Below, in pieces: positions 18,610-27,577 of a stretch of DNA of 64,000 bases; position 1 is the stretch's first letter, and each line of letters opens with the position of its first letter. The notes beneath the pieces are model-generated. The model did no database searches. It was not told the origin of the DNA and saw only the letters and a program-made list of their open reading frames with translations. The translations under genes were made by a program, and so were the position numbers. The stretch is from positions 682,001 to 746,000 of the forward strand of contig NC_017910.1 in assembly GCF_000262305.1 (NCBI RefSeq), read 5' to 3'. This DNA comes from Shimwellia blattae DSM 4481 = NBRC 105725. GTDB lineage: Bacteria > Pseudomonadota > Gammaproteobacteria > Enterobacterales > Enterobacteriaceae.

Positions 18610-19197
18610 GTGAAGAACGATCCTCTGCAACAAACCCTGGGTTTTTTAATTGAGCTGGACGCCCTGAAACTGGTGAACCGGCGCACCCGCCTGCAACATC
18701 ATGGCCGCCATGAAAACTCGGCTGAACACAGCTGGCATTTTGCTATGGCGGCCATCAGCCTGGCCCCCTGGGCCCCACCGGGGACCGATATCGGGCGGGT
18801 CGTGCAGATGGCACTGCTGCACGATATTGTGGAAATCGACGTGGGGGATGTGCTGGTTTACGATCTGGCGGGGCGTGCGGCGGTGGCAGAGCAGGAAGCG
18901 GCCGCCGCGCGGCGCATCTTCGGCCTGCTGCCAGAGGAGACCGGGGCGCGTTTTCTGGCGCTCTGGCAAGAGTACGACGCAGGCACCACCCCGGATGCCC
19001 GCTTCGCGGAGGCGCTGGACCGGCTGTTACCGGTTATCCAGAACCTGCACAATGAAGGGCAAAGCTGGCGGGAAAACAATATTGCCCTGGAGCAGGTACT
19101 GGCCCGCAACGCCCATGTGGGGGAAACGCTCCCGGCGCTCTGGCACTATGTTGAGCAGCAACTATATCTTGCCCGGGACAAAGGCTGGTTACGCTAA
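18610..19197 (+). CDS. HD-domain phosphohydrolase, YfbR/HDDC2-like 5'-deoxynucleotidase
   Basis: A 195-residue HD-superfamily protein. The metal and phosphate residues stand out as HENSAEHSW (His34, Glu35, His40) and LLHDIVEID (His71, Asp72). The layout matches the YfbR/HDDC2 group, which dephosphorylates deoxynucleoside monophosphates. The start is GTG at 18610, with no earlier Met in frame. It is not part of the E. coli neighbourhood and may have been acquired with the regulator that follows 32 bases on. The substrate is inferred from the family only. Confidence 0.75.
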   Translation: MKNDPLQQTLGFLIELDALKLVNRRTRLQHHGRHENSAEHSWHFAMAAISLAPWAPPGTDIGRVVQMALLHDIVEIDVGDVLVYDLAGRAAVAEQEAAAARRIFGLLPEETGARFLALWQEYDAGTTPDARFAEALDRLLPVIQNLHNEGQSWRENNIALEQVLARNAHVGETLPALWHYVEQQLYLARDKGWLR

Positions 19198-19229
19198 ACC
19201 GGCCCCGGGCGATAACAGGGGAACCCGAT

Positions 19230-19964
19230 GTGACGATGTTTACTCACGCCGCCATTGCCAGCCTTAACGGGCTGGAAATGCAGGTTTATAACTATGTGCT
19301 GAAAAATCGCGATAAGGTGATGTACATGACCATTCGCGAGCTGGCAGAAGCCGCCGGGGTATCGACCACCACCGTGCTGCGCTTTTGCCGCAAATTACAC
19401 TGTGATGGCTACTCTGAGTTTCGTATCCGCTTTAAATTATATCTGGAGCAGGATGAACCGCTGAACAGCCCGTTTGGCACCAGCGAAATGATCCGCTTTT
19501 TTAAAAGTATCAGTAATGATGAATTCGAAAAGCTACTGGATGACGCCGTCGATATAATAATAAATTCGGAGCGGGTTATTTTTGTTGGCGCAGGCACCTC
19601 TGGTGCCCTGGCAAAATATGGTGCGCGCTTCTTTTCTAATGTGGGTAAATTCAGCAATCATATTGATGATCCCTATTTCCCGGTGACCAGCGACATGGCG
19701 AAAAATGCGCTGGCTATTGTGCTGTCAGTTTCAGGCGAAACGCCGGAGATACTGCGCTTTGCCAGCCAGTTCAGCCTGCACCACTGTAAAGTGCTGTCGA
19801 TTACCAGCCACGATAATTCCGCGCTGGCGAAGCTGGCGGATTTTAACCTCTCCTGGCATATTCCACAAACCCGGGTGGGCGGCGTTTACGATATTACAAC
19901 CCAAATCCCGGTGATATATATTCTTGAGACCCTGGGCCGGAAGTTGGCTAAAAAAACGGCCTGA
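19230..19964 (+). CDS. RpiR/MurR-family transcriptional regulator (HTH + SIS)
   Basis: A 244-residue regulator with an N-terminal HTH_6 domain (about 15-70, including IRELAEAAGVSTTTVLRFCRKLHCDGYSEF) and a SIS domain (about 110-230, including VIFVGAGTSGALAKYGARFF and VLSVSGETPEILRFA). Such proteins sense sugar phosphates. The GTG at 19230 is favoured because AGGGG lies 8 bases upstream; ATG 19236 is the alternative. It sits directly before bglA, whose product releases glucose 6-phosphate, so control of bglA is likely. A perfect palindrome lies between the two. Confidence 0.82.
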   Translation: MTMFTHAAIASLNGLEMQVYNYVLKNRDKVMYMTIRELAEAAGVSTTTVLRFCRKLHCDGYSEFRIRFKLYLEQDEPLNSPFGTSEMIRFFKSISNDEFEKLLDDAVDIIINSERVIFVGAGTSGALAKYGARFFSNVGKFSNHIDDPYFPVTSDMAKNALAIVLSVSGETPEILRFASQFSLHHCKVLSITSHDNSALAKLADFNLSWHIPQTRVGGVYDITTQIPVIYILETLGRKLAKKTA

Positions 19965-19997
19965 AGTGGCAATAAATAACAGGGTGTTTTTTCGGTG

Positions 19998-20026
19998 TAA
20001 CAAATTACCTGGCGGGTAATTTGTTA
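19998..20026. promoter_or_regulatory. Perfect 12-bp inverted repeat between RpiR-type regulator and bglA
   Basis: The arms TAACAAATTACC (19998-20009) and GGTAATTTGTTA (20015-20026) are exact complements separated by 5 bases. No T-run follows in either direction, which argues against a terminator. The AT-rich arms, dimeric symmetry and position about 70 bases before bglA suit an operator for the adjacent SIS-domain regulator. This is inference. Confidence 0.6.
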
Positions 20027-20099
20027 TATCGTGACATTCTGTTTTGCTTTGTTAGACTCCGGATATCTTATATTGAATATTCTCACCAGGAGCCGGATG

Positions 20100-21533
20100 A
20101 TGAAAAAACTGACGCTGCCAGAAGACTTCTTATGGGGGGGCGCGGTGGCTGCCCACCAGGTGGAAGGTGGCTGGGATCAGGGGGGGAAAGGCCCGAGTAT
20201 CTGCGACGTGCTGACCGGCGGTGCCCACGGTGTTCCCCGGGAGATAACCCCCCGGGTAGAGCCGGGCAAATACTACCCGAACCATGAAGCGGTGGATTTT
20301 TATCACCGCTACAAAGAAGACATCAAACTGTTTGCCGAAATGGGGTTTAAGTGTTTTCGCACCTCCATTGCCTGGACACGCATCTTCCCGAAGGGGGATG
20401 AGCCGCAGCCGGACGAAGCAGGGCTGAAGTTTTATGATGATATGTTTGATGAGCTGCTGAAGTACAACATTGAACCGGTCATCACCCTGTCGCACTTTGA
20501 AATGCCGCTGCATCTGGTACAGGAGTATGGCGGCTGGACCAGCCGCAAAGTGGTGGACTGCTTTGTCCGCTTCGCGGAGGTGGTGTTTGAGCGCTACTGC
20601 CATAAAGTGAAATACTGGATGACCTTTAACGAGATCAATAACCAGCGCAACTGGCGGGCACCGCTTTTCGGTTACTGCTGTTCCGGGGTGGTGTTTACGG
20701 AGCACGAAAACCCGGAAGAAACCATGTACCAGGTGCTGCACCACCAGTTTGTGGCCAGCGCCCTGGCGGTGAAAGCGGCACGGCGCATTAACCCGGAAAT
20801 GAAAGTGGGCTGCATGCTGGCGATGGTGGCGCTGTATCCGTTCTCCTGCGATCCGCAAGACGTGATGTTTGCCCAAAAATCCATGCGTGAGCGCTACCTG
20901 TTTACGGATGTTCAGCTGCGTGGTTACTACCCCTCCTACGTGCTTAACGAGTGGCAGCGCCGCGGTTTTCATATTCATATGGCCCCCGGTGATGAGCAGA
21001 TCCTGCGCGAGGGTACCTGTGATTTCCTGGGGTTCAGCTATTACATGACCTGCGCGGTGAAAGCCAGCGGAGGAAGCGGCGACGCTATCTCTGGCTTTGA
21101 GGGCAGTGTGCCCAACCCTTATGTGAAGGCTTCAGACTGGGGGTGGCAGATCGATCCGGTGGGCCTGCGTTACGCCCTGTGCGAGCTCTATGAGCGCTAC
21201 CAGAAGCCGCTGTTTATTGTGGAGAACGGTTTCGGCGCCTGTGACAAGGTGGAGTCAGACGGCACCATCAATGATGATTACCGCATTGACTACCTGCGTG
21301 CCCATATTGCCGAGATGATCAAGGCTGTCACCCACGACGGGGTCGCGCTGATGGGCTACACCCCCTGGGGCTGCATTGACTGCGTGTCCTTTACCACCGG
21401 CCAGTACAGCAAGCGCTACGGCTTTATCTATGTGAATAAACACGATGACGGCACCGGGGATATGGCCCGCTCGCGCAAGAAAAGTTTTTACTGGTATCAG
21501 GGGGTTATCGCCAGTAACGGGGAGGCCCTGTAA
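20100..21533 (+). CDS. bglA: 6-phospho-beta-glucosidase BglA (GH1)
   Basis: A 477-residue GH1 enzyme hydrolysing phosphorylated beta-glucosides from PTS uptake into glucose 6-phosphate and an aglycone. The acid/base Glu178 is in MTFNEINNQ and the nucleophile Glu375 in FIVENGFG. The phosphate-binding tail SFTTGQYSKRYGFIYVN is intact. CAGGAG precedes tandem ATGs at 20097 and 20100; the second has the better spacing. In E. coli bglA lacks an adjacent regulator; here an RpiR-type gene precedes it. Confidence 0.94.
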   Translation: MKKLTLPEDFLWGGAVAAHQVEGGWDQGGKGPSICDVLTGGAHGVPREITPRVEPGKYYPNHEAVDFYHRYKEDIKLFAEMGFKCFRTSIAWTRIFPKGDEPQPDEAGLKFYDDMFDELLKYNIEPVITLSHFEMPLHLVQEYGGWTSRKVVDCFVRFAEVVFERYCHKVKYWMTFNEINNQRNWRAPLFGYCCSGVVFTEHENPEETMYQVLHHQFVASALAVKAARRINPEMKVGCMLAMVALYPFSCDPQDVMFAQKSMRERYLFTDVQLRGYYPSYVLNEWQRRGFHIHMAPGDEQILREGTCDFLGFSYYMTCAVKASGGSGDAISGFEGSVPNPYVKASDWGWQIDPVGLRYALCELYERYQKPLFIVENGFGACDKVESDGTINDDYRIDYLRAHIAEMIKAVTHDGVALMGYTPWGCIDCVSFTTGQYSKRYGFIYVNKHDDGTGDMARSRKKSFYWYQGVIASNGEAL

Positions 21534-21540
21534 AACCGCA

Positions 21541-21558
21541 GGGGGCCAGGTGGCCCCC
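21541..21558. terminator. Hairpin between convergent bglA and ygfZ
   Basis: A 7-bp stem GGGGGCC / GGCCCCC with an AGGT loop, 7 bases after bglA and 7 bases before the ygfZ stop. It has no long T-run and is probably a shared terminator or 3' protecting hairpin. Confidence 0.55.
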
Positions 21559-21565
21559 GCGTACC

Positions 21566-22555
21566 TTATGACTCTTCGGCCAGGGAGTAGGGCAGCTGCT
21601 GAATGGTCAGACAGCCGTCTGCGTCATCGCGCACCCGGAACACGCTGTCTGGCGCCATATCGTTGTTCATTACCACCTGCACTTCCAGGCGGTTATCTTC
21701 CAGCATAACTGCCGCCAGCACAGTACCGGTGCGCCGCCAGTTATCGCCCAGCTTCAGCTCCAGATCTTCACCGGCTTCCGGCACCCGGCTGGCGCTACCG
21801 GCCAGTGTCCACAGGGCGCGCTTATTGGCCCCGCGAAATTTAGCCCGGGCCACGGTCTCCTGGCCGGTATAGCAGCCCTTTTTAAAGCTGATACCGCCGA
21901 GTGCCTGAATATTGGTGGCCTGGGGGATCAACTGGGCGCTGGTGGGCTCGTCGATAACCGCCAGCCCCGCCTCGATATTCAGCGCCAGCCACTGGTCGCT
22001 GTTGTTAAAACGGGCGCGGTCTTTCAGGGCGCTGACCAGGGCTTCGGCCCCGTCTTCGTGGGTTACCACCAGGAAGCGCTCTTCCGGCAGGCCAAACCAC
22101 AGCAGGGTGGTGTCGCCGTCGTGGGTGACCTGGGTGGTGGCATCGGGCAGGGAAGGGTACAGGCTCGCCAGCGCCTCGCGGGCATTCTGCCCGGCCACAC
22201 CCAGTAATACCCGGGAGTCATCGGCACTGATGGTTACTCTGGAGAAGACAGCATATTTTTTCAGCGCGGTCAGCTGGCTTTGCTGTACGCTGCGGCGCTC
22301 TATCCAGAAAAAATCGTCGCCATGCCGGAAAATGCGTAAATTGCTCCACATTTTTCCTTTAGCATCACAGTGCGCGGTCAGCAGGTGCTGAGAGGCGGTC
22401 AGTTGCGTGATGTCTGCGGTGACTTGTCCCTGCAGGTATTTCTCGCTGTCCGGGCCACTGATAACAGACAGCGCCCAGGCTTCCAGTGAAATCAGCGTCA
22501 GAGGGAGATGCCCGGCAGCAGCGGGTTGTCGTGCAGCAAATGGGGTGAATGCCAT
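21566..22555 (-). CDS. ygfZ: YgfZ, folate-binding FeS-cluster assembly/repair protein
   Basis: A 329-residue GcvT-like fold protein (E. coli 326). The family signature KGCYTGQE, with its essential Cys, is present in ALGGISFKKGCYTGQETVARAKFRG. It supports maturation or repair of certain [4Fe-4S] enzymes such as MiaB in a folate-dependent manner. The start 22555 (MAFTPFAARQP) matches homologues; a Met seven codons upstream does not. It is divergent from sdhE as in E. coli. Confidence 0.94.
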   Translation of the reverse strand: MAFTPFAARQPAAAGHLPLTLISLEAWALSVISGPDSEKYLQGQVTADITQLTASQHLLTAHCDAKGKMWSNLRIFRHGDDFFWIERRSVQQSQLTALKKYAVFSRVTISADDSRVLLGVAGQNAREALASLYPSLPDATTQVTHDGDTTLLWFGLPEERFLVVTHEDGAEALVSALKDRARFNNSDQWLALNIEAGLAVIDEPTSAQLIPQATNIQALGGISFKKGCYTGQETVARAKFRGANKRALWTLAGSASRVPEAGEDLELKLGDNWRRTGTVLAAVMLEDNRLEVQVVMNNDMAPDSVFRVRDDADGCLTIQQLPYSLAEES

Positions 22556-22777
22556 AGAAAAGCTCCGGTTACCCAACAGATTGTTGAGCTAATGGTAAAA
22601 TAGGCGCCTGCCAAAGCAAATGCTTTCAGCATGCGATTTGTGCCGTTGGCAGAGAATCCCCGGAAGATAAGGATACCGGGGCAGGTAAAATACACTTATC
22701 GGCAACATTGCCTGCAGCCGGGGCGAAAAACACGCTACACTAGCGCCCAGACCAGGTAATCACACAGGATAGATTTT

Positions 22778-23044
22778 ATGGATATCAATAACAAAGCCCG
22801 GATTCACTGGGCCTGCCGGCGCGGAATGCGCGAACTGGATATTTCCATTATGCCGTTCTTTGAGCATGATTATGACACCCTCAGTGACGATGAAAAGCAC
22901 ACCTTTGTCCGCCTTCTGGCGTGCGACGATCCGGATTTGTTTAACTGGCTGATGAATCACGGTAAACCTGCGGATGCTGACCTCCAGCATATGATTGCCT
23001 TGATCCAGCAACGGAACCGGGAACGTGGTCCTGTGGCAATCTGA
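22778..23044 (+). CDS. sdhE: SdhE, FAD assembly factor for succinate dehydrogenase/fumarate reductase
   Basis: An 88-residue protein, the exact E. coli length, with the invariant RGMRE motif (about residues 15-19) needed to promote covalent FAD attachment to SdhA and FrdA. The helical acidic sequence matches the fold. It overlaps ygfX by 20 bases. Confidence 0.95.
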   Translation: MDINNKARIHWACRRGMRELDISIMPFFEHDYDTLSDDEKHTFVRLLACDDPDLFNWLMNHGKPADADLQHMIALIQQRNRERGPVAI

Positions 23045-23441
23045 ATTACGCGTCTCCTGGCGCGCACAGTGGCTTTCTTTACTGCTCCACGGCATTGTGG
23101 CGGCGGTAGTGCTGCTGCTGCCCTGGCCGCTAAATTATCTGCCCGTCTGGCTGCTGCTGTTGTCGCTGGTCGTGCTGGACTGCGTGCGCAGCCAGCGGCG
23201 GATTAATGCCCGCCACGGCGAGATAAAACTGCTGGATAACAGCCAGCTTCACTGGCTGGGGCGCGACTGGCTTATCCTGGGTACCCCCTGGATGAGCCGT
23301 GCCGGTATGTTGCTGCGCCTGCGCGATACAACCACCGCCCGCCGCCATCTTCTGTGGGTGGCATCGGACAGTGTTGATCAGGGCGAATGGCGCGATCTGC
23401 GCCGGGTACTGGCAGAGCAAAAATATCAACCCCCGCATTAG
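23025..23441 (+). CDS. ygfX: YgfX (CptA) membrane protein
   Basis: A 138-residue protein with two N-terminal membrane segments (about 17-34 and 38-52) and a soluble C-terminal part. GTG at 23025 gives MVLWQSELRVSWRAQW, matching E. coli YgfX. It was proposed as the toxin of a CptAB pair with SdhE, but later work favours a role tied to SdhE function. The 20-base overlap with sdhE implies coupled translation. Confidence 0.92.
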   Translation: MVLWQSELRVSWRAQWLSLLLHGIVAAVVLLLPWPLNYLPVWLLLLSLVVLDCVRSQRRINARHGEIKLLDNSQLHWLGRDWLILGTPWMSRAGMLLRLRDTTTARRHLLWVASDSVDQGEWRDLRRVLAEQKYQPPH

Positions 23442-23457
23442 CGCGGGGGATTTTTTT
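23430..23457 (+). terminator. Terminator after ygfX
   Basis: A 7-bp stem CCCCCGC / GCGGGGG with loop ATTAGC, followed by A and seven Ts. The stem overlaps the last codons and TAG stop of ygfX, so the gene ends inside its own terminator. The hairpin also faces the end of fldB. Confidence 0.9.
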
Positions 23458-23977
23458 AACTGAACTGTTCCGCCATCTCGCCGAGGATCTGCTCACACCA
23501 GGTTTGCAGCCGCTCGTCGCTCAGGTCGTACTGGTTGGTTTCATCCAGCGCCAGGCCCACAAACAGCTCGCCACCGGCAATCACCGGTTTTTTACTGGTG
23601 AACTCGTAGCCTTCGGTAGGCCAGTAACCAATAAAGTTTACCCCCAGCGGGGCGAGCTTATCGTGCAGCATGCCCAGGGCATCCAGGAACCACTCGCCGT
23701 AACCCAGCTGATCGCCCATACCGTAGAGCGCGACAATTTTACCGGCCAGGTTCAGCCCGGGGAGCTGATCCCAGATGGCTTCCCAGTCTTCCTGTAGTTC
23801 GCCAAAATCCCAGGTAGGAATACCAAGGATCAGGACATCGTATTGCTCCATCAGGGCCGGAGCGTCATCCTTAAGGTTATGCAGGGTAACCAGCTCCGGG
23901 CCGATAATATCGCGGATCTTTTCCGCGGCCATTTCGGTGTAGCAGGTGCTGGAACCATAAAAAAGACCAATTTTCAT
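23456..23977 (-). CDS. fldB: Flavodoxin 2
   Basis: A 173-residue FMN electron carrier. The phosphate-binding loop GLFYGSSTCYTE is at residues 4-15, and the aromatic FMN-flanking stretches (PTWDFGELQEDW, YGMGDQLGYGEWF) are intact. The start 23977 (MKIGLF) gives the E. coli length; the ORF extends five codons further. FldB is SoxRS-linked in E. coli. It is divergent from xerD. Confidence 0.94.
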   Translation of the reverse strand: MKIGLFYGSSTCYTEMAAEKIRDIIGPELVTLHNLKDDAPALMEQYDVLILGIPTWDFGELQEDWEAIWDQLPGLNLAGKIVALYGMGDQLGYGEWFLDALGMLHDKLAPLGVNFIGYWPTEGYEFTSKKPVIAGGELFVGLALDETNQYDLSDERLQTWCEQILGEMAEQFS

Positions 23978-24077
23978 AGGGTAAAAACTCAACTCGTCTC
24001 ACGCATGCCGGGCAGTGTACCAGATCATGGCACTCTTCAGGCATAATGGGCACAATCAACACAATCAGGAGGCTGCA

Positions 24078-24998
24078 GTGGCGCGGGAAGTCGAACAGGA
24101 AGCGGGGCAGGATCTGGCCCGTATTGAACAATTCCTCGATACGCTCTGGCTGGAGCGCAACCTGGCTGAAAACACCCTCAGCGCTTACCGGCGCGATCTG
24201 ACCATGACCCTGGAGTGGCTACAGCACCGCCAGCTTGGCTTGCTGACCGCCCAGGCCTGCGATTTACAGCAACTGCTGGCAGAGCGCCTGGAAGGGGGCT
24301 ACAAGGCCACCAGTTCGGCCCGGTTACTGAGTGCGGTGCGCCGCTTGTTTCAGTATCTGTACCGTGAAAAGCTGCGCCAGGACGATCCCAGTGCGCTGCT
24401 GTCATCACCCAAGTTGCCCCAGCGGTTACCCAAAGATCTCTCTGAGGCCCAGGTAGAGCGCCTGCTACAGGCCCCGGTGGTTGATCAGCCCATTGAGCTG
24501 CGCGACAAAGCCATGCTGGAGCTGCTCTACGCTACCGGCCTGCGCGTGTCGGAGCTGGTGGGGCTGACCATGAGCGACATCAGCCTGCGCCAGGGGGTGG
24601 TGCGGGTTATCGGTAAGGGCAACAAAGAGCGCCTGGTCCCCCTGGGGGAAGAGGCGGTTTACTGGCTGGAAAACTTCCTTGAATATGGCCGCCCCTGGTT
24701 GCTGAATGGCGCCTCGGTTGATGTGGTCTTTCCCAGCAACCGGGCCCGGCAAATGACCCGCCAGACCTTCTGGCATCGGATCAAACATTATGCGACGCTT
24801 GCGGGTATCGACAGCGAAAAGCTCTCGCCCCATGTGCTGCGCCATGCGTTTGCCACCCATTTACTGAACCATGGCGCGGATTTACGCGTCGTACAGATGC
24901 TGCTTGGCCACAGCGATCTGTCTACCACCCAGATTTATACCCATGTAGCGACAGAGCGGTTGCGTCAGCTGCATCAACAGCACCACCCGCGGGCGTGA
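24078..24998 (+). CDS. xerD: XerD site-specific tyrosine recombinase
   Basis: A 306-residue recombinase that, with XerC and FtsK, resolves chromosome dimers at dif. The catalytic set is complete: Arg in ATGLRVSEL, Lys in GKGNKERLV, HxxR in SPHVLRHAFATH, His in LLGHSDLSTTQ and Tyr in IYTHV. The GTG at 24078 with AGGAGG 5 bases upstream is favoured; it adds eight residues compared with E. coli XerD, which starts at the equivalent of QDLARIEQF. First gene of xerD-dsbC-recJ. Confidence 0.93.
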   Translation: MAREVEQEAGQDLARIEQFLDTLWLERNLAENTLSAYRRDLTMTLEWLQHRQLGLLTAQACDLQQLLAERLEGGYKATSSARLLSAVRRLFQYLYREKLRQDDPSALLSSPKLPQRLPKDLSEAQVERLLQAPVVDQPIELRDKAMLELLYATGLRVSELVGLTMSDISLRQGVVRVIGKGNKERLVPLGEEAVYWLENFLEYGRPWLLNGASVDVVFPSNRARQMTRQTFWHRIKHYATLAGIDSEKLSPHVLRHAFATHLLNHGADLRVVQMLLGHSDLSTTQIYTHVATERLRQLHQQHHPRA

Positions 24999-25027
24999 GT
25001 GCCGGATTAACCCGAAAGGATGAAATA

Positions 25028-25744
25028 ATGAAAAAAGGTGTATTACTGCTGGCACTGCTGGCAACCACAGTTTCCGGCTTTGCCCATGCAGATGACGCCG
25101 CCATCAAACAGGCGTTAAGCCACCTTGGCGTCTCCAGCCCGGATATTCAGCCCGCGCCGCTGGCTGGCATGAAAACGGTACTGACCGACAGCGGCGTACT
25201 GTACGTGACCGACGACGGCAAACATGTGATTCAGGGCCCGCTGTATGACGTGAGCGGCAAACAGCCGGTTAATGTCACCAACCAGCTGCTGCTTGGTAAG
25301 CTCAACGGGCTGGAAAAAGAGATGATTACCTATAAATCCCCCAACGAGAAACACGTTATCACCGTGTTTACCGACATCACCTGCGGCTACTGCCACAAGC
25401 TGCACGAAGAGATGAGCGACTACAACGCGCTGGGGATCACCGTGCGCTACCTTGCCTTCCCGCGCCAGGGGCTGAACAGCCAGGCCGAGCAGGATATGAA
25501 AGCTATCTGGTGTGCTAAAGACAAAAACAAAGCCTTCGACGCGGCCATGAAAGGCGGCAAAGTGGCCCCGGCCAGCTGTGCCGTTAACCTGGCAAACCAC
25601 TATAAGCTGGGGATCCAGTTCGGGGTTCAGGGCACCCCTGCCATTGTGCTGAAAGACGGCACCGTGGTGCCCGGGTATCAGAGCCCGAAAGAGATGAAAG
25701 AATTCCTTGATAAACACCAGAAAATGACAGCGAGTGGTCAGTAA
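25028..25744 (+). CDS. dsbC: DsbC, periplasmic disulfide isomerase
   Basis: A 238-residue protein with a signal peptide (MKKGVLLLALLATTVSGFAHA, cleavage before DDAAIKQ). An N-terminal dimerisation domain and a thioredoxin domain follow, the latter carrying the active site CGYC in VFTDITCGYCHKL. A cis-Pro is present in GTPAIVLKDGT. The second disulfide pair (WCAKDKN...PASCAVN) is kept. It lies 29 bases after xerD and 3 bases before recJ. Confidence 0.95.
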   Translation: MKKGVLLLALLATTVSGFAHADDAAIKQALSHLGVSSPDIQPAPLAGMKTVLTDSGVLYVTDDGKHVIQGPLYDVSGKQPVNVTNQLLLGKLNGLEKEMITYKSPNEKHVITVFTDITCGYCHKLHEEMSDYNALGITVRYLAFPRQGLNSQAEQDMKAIWCAKDKNKAFDAAMKGGKVAPASCAVNLANHYKLGIQFGVQGTPAIVLKDGTVVPGYQSPKEMKEFLDKHQKMTASGQ

Positions 25745-25747
25745 CGG

Positions 25748-27481
25748 GTGGAACATAAAACACAACTTCGCCGCCGGGTCGCCAGTGACACGGCGGCCCT
25801 GCCGGATACCCTGCCGCCGCTTCTTAAACGTATCTATGCCAGCCGTGGGGTAGTGAGTGCGGCGGATCTGGAGCGCAGCGTAAAAGGCATGCTGCCCTGG
25901 CAGCAGCTTAACGGTATTGAGAGCGCCGTTAAGCTCCTGCACGACGCGCTGCAACACCAGCACCATATCATGATTGTCGGCGATTTCGATGCGGACGGGG
26001 CAACCAGCACCGCGCTGAGCGTGCTGGCGCTGCGCGCCATGGGCGGTGCCCGCATCAGCTTCCTGGTGCCGAACCGCTTTGAAGATGGCTACGGCCTCAG
26101 CCCGGAGGTGGTCGATCAGGCCCACGCCCGGGGTGCGGAAATCATCATGACCGTGGATAACGGCATCTCATCCCACAGCGGTGTGGCCCGGGCCCATGAG
26201 CTGGGGATCCCGGTGCTGGTGACCGATCACCACCTGCCGGGGGATCTGCTGCCCGCGGCCGAAGCAATCATTAACCCGAACCTGGCAGACTGCACGTTTC
26301 CCTCCAAGTCTCTGGCGGGGGTGGGGGTGGCTTTTTACCTGATGCTGGCCCTGCGCACCCATCTGCGCGACGCGGGCTGGTTTGAACAGCAGGGAATCGC
26401 CATTCCCAACCTGGCGGAGCTGCTGGATCTGGTGGCGCTGGGCACCGTGGCCGATGTGGTGCCGCTGGATATGAACAACCGCATTCTCACCTGGCAGGGG
26501 CTAAGCCGCATCCGCGCCGGGAAATGCCGCCCGGGCATTCGCGCGCTGCTGGAGATTGCCAACCGCGATGCAGCGCGGCTCACAGCCACAGATCTCGGGT
26601 TCGCCCTGGGGCCACGGCTGAATGCCGCTGGCCGGCTGGACGATATGTCCGTGGGGGTATCCCTGCTGCTGAGCGATAATCTGGCCCAGGCGCGGATGCT
26701 GGCCAGCGAGCTAGACGCCCTGAACCAGACCCGTAAAGAGATAGAGCAGGGCATGCAGAGCGAAGCCCTGGCCCTGTGTGATGATCTGGGGCACCAGGCG
26801 CAGACCCTGCCCGCCGGGCTGGCACTGTACCACCCCCAGTGGCACCAGGGGGTGGTGGGGATCCTGGCTTCCCGCATCAAAGAGCGTTTCCACCGCCCGG
26901 TTATCGCCTTTGCCCCGGCGGGTGACGGCCTGCTGAAGGGCTCCGGCCGTTCGGTTCAGGGGCTGCATATGCGCGACGCGCTGGAGCGACTGGATACGCT
27001 GCACCCGGGCATGATGCAGAAATTCGGTGGTCATGCCATGGCTGCCGGGCTGACCCTTGAAGAGGCGCAGTTTGATGCCTTCAGCGAGCGTTTTGCCGCC
27101 CTGGTGAACAACTGGCTGGATCCGGCTATGCTACAGGGAGAGATCTGGTCAGATGGCCCGCTCACGGCCCCGGAGATGACCATGGAGATGGCCGAGCTGC
27201 TGCGCGATGCGGGCCCCTGGGGGCAGATGTTCCCGGAACCGGTATTTGACGGTAAGTTCCGCCTGCTGCAACAGCGCATCGTGGGGGAGCGCCACCTTAA
27301 GGTGATGGTCGAGCCGGTCGGTGGCGGGCCGCTACTGGACGGTATCGCGTTTAATATCGATCCTGCCCGCTGGCCGGATAACAGCGTGCGCGAGGTTGAG
27401 CTCGCTTATAAGCTGGATGTAAACGAGTTTCGCGGCAACCGGAGTTTGCAATTGATTATCGACAATATCTGGCCATTATAA
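25748..27481 (+). CDS. recJ: RecJ single-strand 5'-3' exonuclease
   Basis: A 577-residue DHH-family nuclease of the exact E. coli length. The metal motifs are VGDFDADGATST, VTVDNGISS-type and TDHHLPGD, and the C-terminal DHHA1-type motif contains GSGRSVQGLHMRDAL and FGGHAMAAG. It acts in RecF recombination, mismatch repair and base excision. The start is GTG at 25748, as in E. coli, 3 bases after dsbC with no strong ribosome site, so expression probably depends on coupling. Confidence 0.95.
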   Translation: MEHKTQLRRRVASDTAALPDTLPPLLKRIYASRGVVSAADLERSVKGMLPWQQLNGIESAVKLLHDALQHQHHIMIVGDFDADGATSTALSVLALRAMGGARISFLVPNRFEDGYGLSPEVVDQAHARGAEIIMTVDNGISSHSGVARAHELGIPVLVTDHHLPGDLLPAAEAIINPNLADCTFPSKSLAGVGVAFYLMLALRTHLRDAGWFEQQGIAIPNLAELLDLVALGTVADVVPLDMNNRILTWQGLSRIRAGKCRPGIRALLEIANRDAARLTATDLGFALGPRLNAAGRLDDMSVGVSLLLSDNLAQARMLASELDALNQTRKEIEQGMQSEALALCDDLGHQAQTLPAGLALYHPQWHQGVVGILASRIKERFHRPVIAFAPAGDGLLKGSGRSVQGLHMRDALERLDTLHPGMMQKFGGHAMAAGLTLEEAQFDAFSERFAALVNNWLDPAMLQGEIWSDGPLTAPEMTMEMAELLRDAGPWGQMFPEPVFDGKFRLLQQRIVGERHLKVMVEPVGGGPLLDGIAFNIDPARWPDNSVREVELAYKLDVNEFRGNRSLQLIIDNIWPL

Positions 27482-27577
27482 CGCCGGATTCGCTATAAAA
27501 GGCGCAGGGGATCCGGTAGACTCGGGTCCTTACATTCCGAAATTTTCTTCTGTCATTTACGAAAGATTCTACAGACT

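Noticed and set aside
23025..23441. SdhE-YgfX as a toxin-antitoxin pair
   Set aside because: The pair has been proposed as CptBA, but SdhE is an established flavinylation factor; I annotate it by that role and do not report a toxin-antitoxin system.
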